From Methylosinus sp. PW1 (lineage in GTDB: Bacteria > Pseudomonadota > Alphaproteobacteria > Rhizobiales > Beijerinckiaceae), in contig NZ_JQNK01000009.1 in NCBI RefSeq assembly GCF_000745215.1, positions 1,798,001-1,862,000 on the forward strand: a stretch of 64,000 nucleotides of DNA, given 5' to 3'. Positions 44,369 to 52,422 of the stretch are shown here, in pieces (position 1 is the stretch's first letter; each line of letters begins with the position of its first letter). The position numbers were made by a program, and so were the translations under genes. The notes beneath the pieces are model-generated. The model was given only the letters and a program-made list of their open reading frames with translations. It searched no databases and had not been told where the DNA came from.

Positions 44369-46615
44369 TCAGAATTTGAGCTGCGCCGACACGGCGAAGG
44401 TGCGCGGCGAGCCGACATAATTGGAGGCGATCCAATAGTCCTTGTTCGCCACATTGGAGACATTGAAACGCAGCACGAGCTCCTGTCCGAGCGGCAATTT
44501 CCGACCAAAGAATTCGGAGGTGCGATAGCGGAAGCCGACATCCTGCGTGGCGAAGGAGGGCAGATATTCCGTGTTGAGGCGATCGACCGCCTGCTGGCCG
44601 GTAAAATAATAGCCGCCCGTCAGCGTGACGCCCGGCAGGAAAGGAAGATCATATTCCAATGTGACCTTTCCTTCGGTGCGCGCAATGTCGGTCGGGACTT
44701 TGCCGTTGATGGTGGGCGCCGTCGCAGACGTATTGCTCTGCGTGACGCGCGGGTCGAGCAGCGTCACGCCGCCGAAGATGCGCAACCCTTCATAGAGATT
44801 GCCAGTGACGGTGAGCTCGACGCCGCGATTGCGCTGCCGGCCGTCCTGCACATAAGTATAAGTGCTGTTGCCGTTGTAGCGCGCATATTGCAGCGCCTGC
44901 TCGATCTGGAAAAAGGCCGCGGTGAGCAGCAGGCCATCGACGTCGGCCTTGGCGCCGATCTCATATTCACGGCCGACGTAGGGCGAGAGCGTCTGGCCGC
45001 CATTGGTGTAGACCGGCGTTCCGCTGCTCGGCACGACCTGGCCGCCCTGCAGCGATTCGCTATAGGTCGCATAGGTCGAGATCCAGTCGAGCGGCTTGAA
45101 GATCAAGGATGCGCTCGGCGAGAGCCGGCTCTGGTCATAGGCGGAGGTCACGGCGCCGGTCGTGACATTGAAATTCGTGCCGTGCACCCAGGTGTAATTG
45201 CCGCCGACGAGCAGCGACCAATGCTCGTCGAATTTGATCTCGTCGCCGAGAATGACGTTCTTCTCATTATTGTAGCCCGACGTCCTGTTCGGCCCGACGG
45301 TCGACGAATACCAGCCGGGCGCGGCGAAATAGAGCGGCGTCGCATAGGGCAGGCCGTTGATCGTCCAGGAATTGAAGCTCTCCGGATCGCGCGTGGAGCG
45401 ATAATCGTCGCCGTAGAATCCAGCCGTCACCTTGTGATGGATGAAGCCCGTGTCGAAGACGGCGTCGACGAAAGCGTAGCCGGAATTGCCGAACTCGCGC
45501 GAGTTGGAATTATGCGCGGTGGTCTGACTGTAAGTGAGATTGAGATTGGAGACGGAGTTATTCGTATAGAAATTATTGCGCGTCATATTCATATTATAAG
45601 AATAGGCCGCGCGCGCGGTGAAGACGTCGTCGATCTTCCATTTGAAATCGAGACCGACGCGATCGCGCTGCGTGTCGAAGGCGGAGAGAGGTTGACCGTA
45701 ATATTTCGTCGGGAGGGGCGCGCCCGGATGGCGCACCTTGCTGGAGCCATCGGAATTGGTCGCGAAGCTCCAGAATGGATCGGAGCCGCGCACATCGAAA
45801 TCCATATGCGAGGCGATGAAGGTGAAGGACATGTCCTGAACCGGGCGCCACGCAAGAGCGGCGGTGAGAACGTCGCGCTTCACGCTCTGCTGGTCGACTG
45901 GCGCGTCGCCGGTCTGGCCGACGATATTGAGCCGATAGGAGAATTGCCCATCCTTGTCGATCGGCCCGCCGAAATCGCCATGCAGATAGGGCGACAAGCC
46001 GCCGTAGTTGCCGATGGTGACATCGGCGAGCGGCTTATCCGTCGGTCGCTTGTAGACGTAGTTCATCAGCCCGCCGACATTGTTCGGGCCATAGAGAAAG
46101 CTGGTGAGGCCGGTGTAGATCTCCACCCGCTCCTTGTCCTCGAGCGGGTTGATCGCGAGATTTTGCGTGCGCAAGCCGTCTTCCGCGCGTCCCGAGCTAT
46201 TGGCGAAAGCGAAGCCGCGAATTTTAAAATTCGGCGAGGCGCCGCGGGCCGTCGTCGTGCGCAGCTGAATGACGGGGCTGACCTTGAAGATGTCGTCCGG
46301 CTTCCATGCCTGTAGATTTTCAAGGAGATCGGCGGAGAGAACATTGACCGAATAAGGCGTGTCGAGAATGGCCTTGGCGCCGAGCGGACCGAGATTACTC
46401 ACTTTGCTCGGCTTATAGCCTGCGGCTTCGCTCCCCTCCGCGGCGGGCTCGCCGCGATCGGAGGTGATGGTGATCGGCGGCAACGGCGTCGCCTCCTGCG
46501 CGGCGGCGTGATCGAGGCCGACGATCAGCGCGACGCCGGAGGCGAGAGTCGTCATCGCCGGGCGTCGAGCGATCTTGGCCTTCAGGTCGAATGCGTTCAT
46601 ATCCCCATTCCCCAT
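44369..46615 (-). CDS. TonB-dependent outer-membrane receptor (cluster B)
   Basis: A 748-residue protein. The signal peptide covers about residues 14-38 (RRPAMTTLASGVALIVGLDH, then AAAQE), followed by TPLPPITITSDRG as a possible TonB box. The plug contains PYSVNVLSADLLENLQAWKP, NFKIRGFAFANSSGRAEDGL and EDKERVEIYTGLTSFLYGPN. The barrel ends RTFAVSAQLKF with a terminal Phe. It is a siderophore-receptor type protein and parallels the cluster A receptor (shared LYGATNY/LYGPNN, NYVTKRPT/NYVYKRPT). It lies 96 bp after the NifD-like gene, probably in one operon. Confidence 0.93.
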   Translation of the reverse strand: MGNGDMNAFDLKAKIARRPAMTTLASGVALIVGLDHAAAQEATPLPPITITSDRGEPAAEGSEAAGYKPSKVSNLGPLGAKAILDTPYSVNVLSADLLENLQAWKPDDIFKVSPVIQLRTTTARGASPNFKIRGFAFANSSGRAEDGLRTQNLAINPLEDKERVEIYTGLTSFLYGPNNVGGLMNYVYKRPTDKPLADVTIGNYGGLSPYLHGDFGGPIDKDGQFSYRLNIVGQTGDAPVDQQSVKRDVLTAALAWRPVQDMSFTFIASHMDFDVRGSDPFWSFATNSDGSSKVRHPGAPLPTKYYGQPLSAFDTQRDRVGLDFKWKIDDVFTARAAYSYNMNMTRNNFYTNNSVSNLNLTYSQTTAHNSNSREFGNSGYAFVDAVFDTGFIHHKVTAGFYGDDYRSTRDPESFNSWTINGLPYATPLYFAAPGWYSSTVGPNRTSGYNNEKNVILGDEIKFDEHWSLLVGGNYTWVHGTNFNVTTGAVTSAYDQSRLSPSASLIFKPLDWISTYATYSESLQGGQVVPSSGTPVYTNGGQTLSPYVGREYEIGAKADVDGLLLTAAFFQIEQALQYARYNGNSTYTYVQDGRQRNRGVELTVTGNLYEGLRIFGGVTLLDPRVTQSNTSATAPTINGKVPTDIARTEGKVTLEYDLPFLPGVTLTGGYYFTGQQAVDRLNTEYLPSFATQDVGFRYRTSEFFGRKLPLGQELVLRFNVSNVANKDYWIASNYVGSPRTFAVSAQLKF

Positions 46616-46711
46616 TTTGCTGCGCGCGTCGCGACGCGCGCGTCCCCGTTCGGCGCCTCTCGCGAGTCGCCGTTGCCGCCGTCTGGTCGCGCGTGGAATT
46701 GCGCTAGTCGC

Positions 46712-48355
46712 TCATGAAAATTCGAAAGCGTCGCGCCGCTTGCGCGCCGCCGATTGCGATCGGCCGTCGGCGCCGGAGGACGGGGGCCTCGGAGTGGTCT
46801 CCGCCATCCAGGGCGCGCGGAGCAGCCCACGCCAGGGCGCGGCGAGATGGCGGTCGAGCGCGTCGGCCAATCGCGCGAATCCGTCATATCCCCAATAGTG
46901 ATTGCCCTTGCGATCGAAGAGCGGCGATAAAGGCAGCGCGGGGAGGCCGCGCTTGCGCCAATCGTATTCGTCGCGCTCGAGCCCGAGAACGAGATCAGGC
47001 GCCGCCTCGGCGAGATAGGCTTCGACAGCGCCGGCGCTCGGCGTCTCGCCGTCGCAGACGCGCCGCGGCTGGCGCCGGGCGCCGGTCTTGCCCGTCCATC
47101 CCGTGACATCGCCGATCCGCATGCCGAGCAGCCGGAAGGGCTCGAGCTGATCCTGCGTCATGGGCTTGAAATGAAGCAGCAGCTTTCCCTGCAGCCGCGG
47201 TCGATAGCGCGCGACGACAGCATCTGTCGCGGCGCGATTTTTCGCGATCACGCGTTCGGCGCGCGCCTGAATCTGCGGGCCGAAATGCGCGGAGACAGCG
47301 CGCAGCGCGGCGTCCGTCGCCGAAGGCCCCGCGAAGCAGGTCCATTGAATCGGCGCGCCGAACCAAGTGTGGAGAAGCTGCGCATAGCCACCCGCGCGCA
47401 GGTCGCGCGGCGGCTCCTGGCCGAGCGAAAAGCCGATGACCAGCTTGCAGCCGCTCGCCTTGGCGAGATCGCTCGAGGAGGAGCCTGTCAGCACATGGAT
47501 CGGCCGCAGGCCGATGTCGCGCAGCAGCCGATCGACGATCCAGACGAGGCCGGCGGCGTCGCGGTAAAAGGTCAGAGCGACGTCGCGCGCGCTCGAGCGC
47601 GCCTGCTTCTCGCGGCTCTGCGCGGCTTTCAGCGCCGCGGCGGTGTCGACGACATAAGTGCAGTTGATCCGCGCGGATTCGCTTGCGATCGGAATGATCT
47701 GCATGTCGAGCGCGCGCGCCTTGATCTTGGCGACGCCGCGCGCATTGGCGTTCATCAGAGCGATCGGGTCCTCGTTCAGTATGGTCGCGCCACGCGCCAG
47801 CGGAAACAGCGTCTTCAATTCGTCGAGCGCGCGGGCGAGACGCGCGTCGCCGTCGTCGTCCATATCCTCGGCGCGCAGATCGGTGCAGGCGTGCAGCGCC
47901 GCGAATCCATCGACGCCTTGCACGAATCCTGGCACGACGAACCGCGTCGCCTGCGAGAAGACACCGCAGCCGACCGGGCCGTGGACGAGTGGCGCCATAT
48001 CGAGATTGGCGCCCCAGCCGCTATTGCTCTCCCCTATGAAAGAACCCGTGCAATAGCGCAGCAGCCCGGCGTCGGCATGGGGCCGCGTCGGCGGCTCGGG
48101 CAGTCGATCCATCGACATGCGCTCGCGCGGCGGTTCGACCGGCCGCTCGCTCTTGGGCTTGCGGCCGCGCGGATCCTTCTTGTAATCGGCCGCGGCGGTC
48201 GCGCTCTCGGGCGTTGGCGCGGATGGCGATCGCTTCGGCGTGATTCCGACCATCCCCGCGGACGGGCCGGTACGCCATCGGATCGCGAGACCCTTCTGTT
48301 TCTTTGGGAGGAGTGGGTTGAGCGAACGCATGCCCGGATTGGCGACCTTCGTCAT
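46712..48355 (-). CDS. Solitary NifD-like protein lacking cofactor ligands (cluster B)
   Basis: A 547-residue protein. After a basic 95-residue extension, residues 100-517 align with nitrogenase component 1 alpha chains: GANLDMAPLVHGPVGCGVFS, VVARYRPRLQGK, YWGYDGFARLADALD and WRGLLRAPW. P-cluster cysteines 62 and 88 of NifD correspond to Cys102 and Cys130, but the third (ECPIGLIGDD in NifD) is replaced by NEDPIALMNA (Asp196). The FeMo-cofactor ligands Cys275 and His442 are replaced (near Ser310 and Leu479). No NifK, NifE, NifN or NifH is present in the window. It may be a scaffold, carrier or metal-cluster sensor tied to the uptake system. Confidence 0.85.
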   Translation of the reverse strand: MTKVANPGMRSLNPLLPKKQKGLAIRWRTGPSAGMVGITPKRSPSAPTPESATAAADYKKDPRGRKPKSERPVEPPRERMSMDRLPEPPTRPHADAGLLRYCTGSFIGESNSGWGANLDMAPLVHGPVGCGVFSQATRFVVPGFVQGVDGFAALHACTDLRAEDMDDDGDARLARALDELKTLFPLARGATILNEDPIALMNANARGVAKIKARALDMQIIPIASESARINCTYVVDTAAALKAAQSREKQARSSARDVALTFYRDAAGLVWIVDRLLRDIGLRPIHVLTGSSSSDLAKASGCKLVIGFSLGQEPPRDLRAGGYAQLLHTWFGAPIQWTCFAGPSATDAALRAVSAHFGPQIQARAERVIAKNRAATDAVVARYRPRLQGKLLLHFKPMTQDQLEPFRLLGMRIGDVTGWTGKTGARRQPRRVCDGETPSAGAVEAYLAEAAPDLVLGLERDEYDWRKRGLPALPLSPLFDRKGNHYWGYDGFARLADALDRHLAAPWRGLLRAPWMAETTPRPPSSGADGRSQSAARKRRDAFEFS

Positions 48356-48365
48356 GTATGGCTCC

Positions 48366-48376
48366 TATATAACGGT
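48366..48376. promoter_or_regulatory. ModE-like half-site before the NifD-like gene
   Basis: TATATAACGGT differs by one base from the ModE half-site TATATAACGAT and lies 10 bp before the NifD-like ATG. A left half would overlap the start codon and is poorly matched, so this is only a half-site. The divergent region 48356-48686 holds both promoters of cluster B and no gene. Confidence 0.35.
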
Positions 48377-48642
48377 AGCCTCCAGCGTCGCTGTCAACAT
48401 TTTTTTATTTGTTTGCAAACAGATAATTACTTGTCTGAAAACCGACAAGCGATCTTCCGGTTTTCGACGCGGCGCAGCGGCCGCAAAATCAGGAAAGAGC
48501 GCGCGCTTCGCTCCTTCGAGCTGGCCTTCCACACGCCGAGCGTGCCGCCGCTCCGCCCTCATCATGGACGCCAAATATCGGTCGGAACGCAAGAAAATGC
48601 CATCGGCGCCGCAAGAATCGGCTTTTGCGCCATGGCGCACTC

Positions 48643-48670
48643 ATGCAATATATCTCTCCTACATAGCGTG
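48643..48670. promoter_or_regulatory. ModE-box-like operator before the cluster B permease
   Basis: ATGCAATATA (48643-48652), seven nucleotides, then TACATAGCGTG (48660-48670). About 15 of 21 half-site positions agree with the ModE consensus. It ends 16 bp before the permease GTG, at the same place relative to the gene family as the box at 41049-41075. Confidence 0.45.
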
Positions 48671-48686
48671 AACGAGGAGTGGAGCA

Positions 48687-49745
48687 GTGGCATTCGCAGC
48701 CGACGTCGATTCGGGGACGACTCACGGGCCCATCGTCGAGAGCCTGCCGATCCTGCTCTATGGTCTGCTCTTTCTGCTGATGCTTTTCTCGCTGACTCTG
48801 GGCCGCTATCCCGTGCCTTTCGCGGATGTCGCGCGCATCGTCTTCACCACCTTCCCGATCAACGCCGTCGGCGATTACGAGAACGCCCCCTGGGTCGTCG
48901 TCGAGATCGTGCGCATGCCGCGCATTCTGCTTGTCACGCTATGTGGCATGGGGCTCGCGATGTCGGGCGCGGCGATGCAGGGCGTCTTCCGCAATCCGCT
49001 CGTCGGGCCAGAGATCGCCGGCGTCTCGTCCGGCGCCGCGCTCGGCGGCGTCGCCGCCATAATGCTGTCCTGGCCGCCGCTCGCCATTGTCGGCCTCGCC
49101 TTCGGCTCCGGCCTCGGCGCGCTCGCCGCCGCTTTCGCGCTCGCTCGGCTCACCGGACGCGCCAGCACGCTCGCTCTCGTGCTCTCCGGCGTCATCGTCG
49201 GCGGCTTCTGCGGCTCGCTCGTCGGCCTGTTGCAGACGCTCGCCGATCCTTTGGTGAAGCTGCCCTCCATCGTCTATTGGCTGCTCGGCAGCTTCGCCGG
49301 CGCCACTTACGACAAAGTGGCGATCGTCGCCTGCGTCACGCTCTTTGCGGGCACGGCGCTGCTCGCCTTGCGCTGGCGCATCAATCTGCTCTCGCTGGGC
49401 GAGACCGACGCCGCGGCGCTCGGCGTCAATGTCGAGGCGCTCCGCTGGGGTCTGATGGGCCTCGTGGCCCTGCTCGTCGCCGCGCAGGTCTCCGTCTCGG
49501 GCGGCGTCGGCTGGGTCGGGCTCATCGTGCCGCATCTCGCCCGCATGCTGGTCGGGCCGGAGCATACACGCCTCTTGCCGACCTCCGCTTGTCTCGGCGG
49601 CATTTATCTCCTCGCCATGGACGATATCGCGCGCAGCGCGACCGAGCAGGAGATTCCGATCGGCCTACTGACCAGCGCGGTCGGCACGCCGGTCTTCGCT
49701 TTCCTCTTCTGGAAGACGCAATCGAAAGGCTGGATGCGTGAGTGA
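48687..49745 (+). CDS. FecCD-type ABC transporter permease (cluster B)
   Basis: A 352-residue protein starting at GTG with GAGGAG upstream. About ten transmembrane helices are expected; visible ones include IVESLPILLYGLLFLLMLFS and LALVLSGVIVGGFCGSLVGL. Family motifs are VRMPRILLVTLCGMGLAMSG, FRNPLVGPEIAGVSSGAALG and GGVGWVGLIVPHLARMLVGP, the last being the EAA-like contact with the ATPase. It transports the complex handed over by the periplasmic binding protein into the cytoplasm. It overlaps the ATPase gene by 8 nt. It may also serve cluster A, whose own permease is broken. Confidence 0.93.
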   Translation: MAFAADVDSGTTHGPIVESLPILLYGLLFLLMLFSLTLGRYPVPFADVARIVFTTFPINAVGDYENAPWVVVEIVRMPRILLVTLCGMGLAMSGAAMQGVFRNPLVGPEIAGVSSGAALGGVAAIMLSWPPLAIVGLAFGSGLGALAAAFALARLTGRASTLALVLSGVIVGGFCGSLVGLLQTLADPLVKLPSIVYWLLGSFAGATYDKVAIVACVTLFAGTALLALRWRINLLSLGETDAAALGVNVEALRWGLMGLVALLVAAQVSVSGGVGWVGLIVPHLARMLVGPEHTRLLPTSACLGGIYLLAMDDIARSATEQEIPIGLLTSAVGTPVFAFLFWKTQSKGWMRE

Positions 49746-50541
49746 GCCGGCGATCGCCCTTACCGACCTCGGCTATTTCTATCGGCCGAACCAATGGGTG
49801 CTGCACCATTGCGACATGCGCGTCGCACGCGGCCGCGTCTTCGCGCTGCTCGGCCCCAATGGCCGGGGCAAGACGACGCTGCTGCATCTCCTCTTCGGCG
49901 CGCTGAAGCCCTGCGAGGGCTCCCTTACGGTGAATGGGCGCATCGCCTTCGTGCCGCAGCTCTTCGAGGTCACCTTCGACTATACCGCGCTCGACATGGC
50001 GCTGATGGGGCGCGCCCGAAAGATCGGCCTGTTCTCGCAGCCCTCGCGCGCCGACGAGGCGGCGGCGCTCGCCGCGCTCGATCGCTTCGGCATGGCCGAT
50101 TACGCCGAGCGGCCCTTCGGCGAGCTCTCGGGCGGCCAGCGCCAGCTCGTCATCTTCGCGCGCGCGCTAGTCGCGGAAGCCGATATTCTCGTTCTCGACG
50201 AGCCGACATCGGCGCTCGACCTCGAGAACCAGTCGCTGGTACTCGAGCGCATCTCCGCCCTCGCGCGCGACGACGGGCTGACGATCGTGATGACGACGCA
50301 TCATCCGCATCATGCGTTGGCGGTCGCCGACGAGGCGCTGCTGATGCGCGGGCAAGCCGATTATCTCTGCGGCAGAGCGCGCGAGATTTTGACCGAGGAC
50401 AATCTCTGCTCGCTCTATCGCGCGCCGCTGAAGCGCATCGCCTTCGAGCACGAAGGTCGCGAGATCGAGACCATCGCGCCGATCCTCGTGCCTGCCAAGA
50501 CGGCGCGTCTTCGCTCCGACGAGATCGTCGGAGCAGATTGA
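49738..50541 (+). CDS. FecE-type ABC transporter ATPase (cluster B)
   Basis: A 267-residue protein starting at GTG within the permease gene's end. Walker A is GPNGRGKTTLLHLL, the Q-loop VPQLFE, the signature LSGGQRQLVIFARAL, Walker B ADILVLDEPTSALD, and the switch His lies in MTTHHPHHAL. It energises the FecCD-type permease. The gene ends TGATG, overlapping the TonB gene start by one base. It is the only ATPase for both clusters. Confidence 0.94.
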   Translation: MSEPAIALTDLGYFYRPNQWVLHHCDMRVARGRVFALLGPNGRGKTTLLHLLFGALKPCEGSLTVNGRIAFVPQLFEVTFDYTALDMALMGRARKIGLFSQPSRADEAAALAALDRFGMADYAERPFGELSGGQRQLVIFARALVAEADILVLDEPTSALDLENQSLVLERISALARDDGLTIVMTTHHPHHALAVADEALLMRGQADYLCGRAREILTEDNLCSLYRAPLKRIAFEHEGREIETIAPILVPAKTARLRSDEIVGAD

Positions 50542-51443
50542 TGAGCGCCGCTATGACGGACGAGACTCCACGCGAGGTTTCTCTCGCAGCGCGATCTCGC
50601 GCACATGAGGAAACGGTTCTGCCGGCCTGGCTGCGGCCATTGGCGATCGGCGTCGCCCTCGGCGCGCATGCGGCGATATTGATCGGCTTCATCGCTTTCG
50701 TCGTCGACAAGCCGACGCCGCTCGAGGATGTGCGCGTCGAGCTCGTGCCGCAAGGCGAGACGGTGACCGAGACGAGCGTCTCGCCGACGCCGGACGCCGC
50801 GCCGACCTTCGCGCTCGACCCCACGCCCGCCGCCGCGCCCGATTCGACTTTGCGCGAGGATCCGGACGTCGCCAAGCCGAAGGAGCGCGCGCCCGCCGAG
50901 ACGGCGGACCTCTTGTCCGTGCCCTTGCCGCAGATAGAAGCGTCGGACGCGGTGGAACAGCCGCCGATCGAGAATGCGCAGAAGAACTGGCGCCGCGTGG
51001 AGGAGAAGAAGCGCAAGGAGAAGATGGAAGAGGCCCGGCGCCAGGCGGCGCAACGCGTCGCGCGCTTGGAGCAGGCGCGCGCCCGCCAACAGGCGGCGCA
51101 TGCGCAATCGGGCGCCGCCGCCGTGCGCGCCGGCGTGCGGGAGGGCGCCGGCGACGCGCCGCGCATGTCCAACGCCGCCTATGCGGCGCTGGTCTCGGCC
51201 GAGATCAACCGCCACAAGCATTATCCGCCGAGCGCCCGCGAGAGAGGCGCGACCGGCTCGGTCGGCGTCGTCTTTTCGATCGGACCGTCAGGCGCCGTCA
51301 CCAGCCACGGCATCACGCGTTCCTCGGGCAATGGCGCAATCGACGCCGCCGTGCATCAGATGCTGGCCGTATCCCGTCCGCCACCGCCGCCCGGCGGATA
51401 TTTCCGCGGAAGCGTCGTCATTTCCTTCGATCTCTCGAGGTGA
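50541..51443 (+). CDS. tonB: TonB-like energy transducer (cluster B)
   Basis: About 300 residues starting MSAAMTDETPREVSLAARSR. One inner-membrane helix (LAIGVALGAHAAILIGFIAF), a Pro/Ala/Glu linker, a coiled basic-acidic stretch (EEKKRKEKMEEARRQAAQRV) and a C-terminal TonB domain follow, with YAALVSAEINRHKHYPPSAR, GSVGVVFSIGPSGAVTSHGI and GYFRGSVVISFDLSR. It passes proton-motive energy, with ExbB/ExbD, to the TonB receptors. ExbBD are not in the window and must come from elsewhere. The start overlaps the ATPase stop, so permease, ATPase and TonB form one coupled operon. Confidence 0.9.
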   Translation: MSAAMTDETPREVSLAARSRAHEETVLPAWLRPLAIGVALGAHAAILIGFIAFVVDKPTPLEDVRVELVPQGETVTETSVSPTPDAAPTFALDPTPAAAPDSTLREDPDVAKPKERAPAETADLLSVPLPQIEASDAVEQPPIENAQKNWRRVEEKKRKEKMEEARRQAAQRVARLEQARARQQAAHAQSGAAAVRAGVREGAGDAPRMSNAAYAALVSAEINRHKHYPPSARERGATGSVGVVFSIGPSGAVTSHGITRSSGNGAIDAAVHQMLAVSRPPPPPGGYFRGSVVISFDLSR

Positions 51444-51458
51444 TCGGCCCTACATCGC

Positions 51459-51608
51459 CTACCTACCGCTCGGCTTGCCCGAAAGGTTGGCCTCGAACTC
51501 CGCAATCGACTGTCCATCGACTCCAGCCGCTCCCTGGTTGGCCTTCACACGCTTGAAGGCTTCCCAGACTTCCCGTTTGGGGATGTCGAACGGCTTTACC
51601 TTGTCCAC
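51459..51608 (-). pseudogene. ltrA: Group II intron reverse transcriptase (LtrA), N-terminal scrap
   Basis: From GTG at 51606-51608 the frame reads VDKVKPFDIPKREVWEAFKR, then ANQGAAGVDGQSIAEFEANL, which is the N-terminus typical of bacterial group II intron maturases. It breaks off after FEANLS and ends within a few codons. The remaining 370 or more residues, including the YADD polymerase motif, are absent. Confidence 0.85.
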
Positions 51609-52241
51609 GGACTCCTCCCGTCGCCGGTTGGCCCGTGGCCTCGGCTGAACAACGCAGCCCCTTCGCTCCAGCCCCATTACAGAACCTTCATCACTACTAC
51701 GGGCTGCTCCGTCCCTGTGCTCCGCATAGCTACTTTCGCCCTCGCGGTTGGAGCCGCTTGTGGCTTGTCGCTTCACGCCATCGGCGTGACGGAGCCCAGG
51801 TTCTCACGTTCCATACGAAAGCCTGGTCGAGCTTCGCGCCGCCTACATGCCGGATGCCGCTCGGGCCGTATCAGGTATCCCCCGAACTTATCCCGGAGGA
51901 AGGGTCACCCCCCGGTTTTGACATCGCCTAAACCGCTTTCGACACTTCATCGACGGTTTGCTTTCGCTCGCCTCTCTCGACCTTGCCTGCCGGGATCATG
52001 TCCCGGCGTTTCCGCAACGCTCACAGCCACGGCTCTTGACCGAAGCTGCTTGCGGTGGCTTGAGATCAGCACCTGATTGCCGAACTCGAAGGGCCCTCCT
52101 TCATCTCTCGTATAGTTGAGCGCCGCCGATACTCGCGACAGCGCGCTCGTAACACACGACCCTTTGCTGCCATCCCCTCTGTCGTCGATGAATGACCGCT
52201 CGCAGCAGGAGTCGACGTTCCGGTCTTCGCTGGCACCGCAC
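51459..52241 (-). mobile_element. Truncated group II intron (5' part only)
   Basis: On the minus strand a likely 5' boundary GTGCGGTGCC begins at 52241, followed by about 630 nt of structured intron RNA (domains I-III) and the maturase start. The 3' part (rest of domain IV, V and VI) is missing, and the truncation abuts the tonB gene. It can no longer splice or move by itself. Confidence 0.75.
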
Positions 52242-52422
52242 TTCAAAATGAACAAAGCTGGCTAGAATCCGGCCCGGTAGCTCCGAACGCCGCCCAGGCG
52301 CGTTTCCTGTTCTTGCTTTGCAAATAGCTGGGGGATCAGCCCCTTTGCGCCGCAAGGGCTCACCTTCGGTCGGTGAGCTAACCATTAGTTTCGCCGACGG
52401 TGCGCTTGCGCTAGGAAGGCTG

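Noticed and set aside
46712..48355. Functional nitrogenase or nitrogenase-like reductase
   Set aside because: No NifH-type reductase or NifK-type partner is nearby, and key ligands for both metal clusters are replaced.
49794..51443. A 549-codon frame that would include tonB as its end
   Set aside because: Its first 250 codons are a low-complexity Arg/Ala shadow of the ABC ATPase gene; the real tonB starts at 50541, coupled to the ATPase stop.
35846..51443. Assignment to a methanobactin or ordinary siderophore locus
   Set aside because: No precursor peptide, MbnB/MbnC-like or siderophore synthase gene is present; the NifD-like and radical SAM genes do not belong to those systems.
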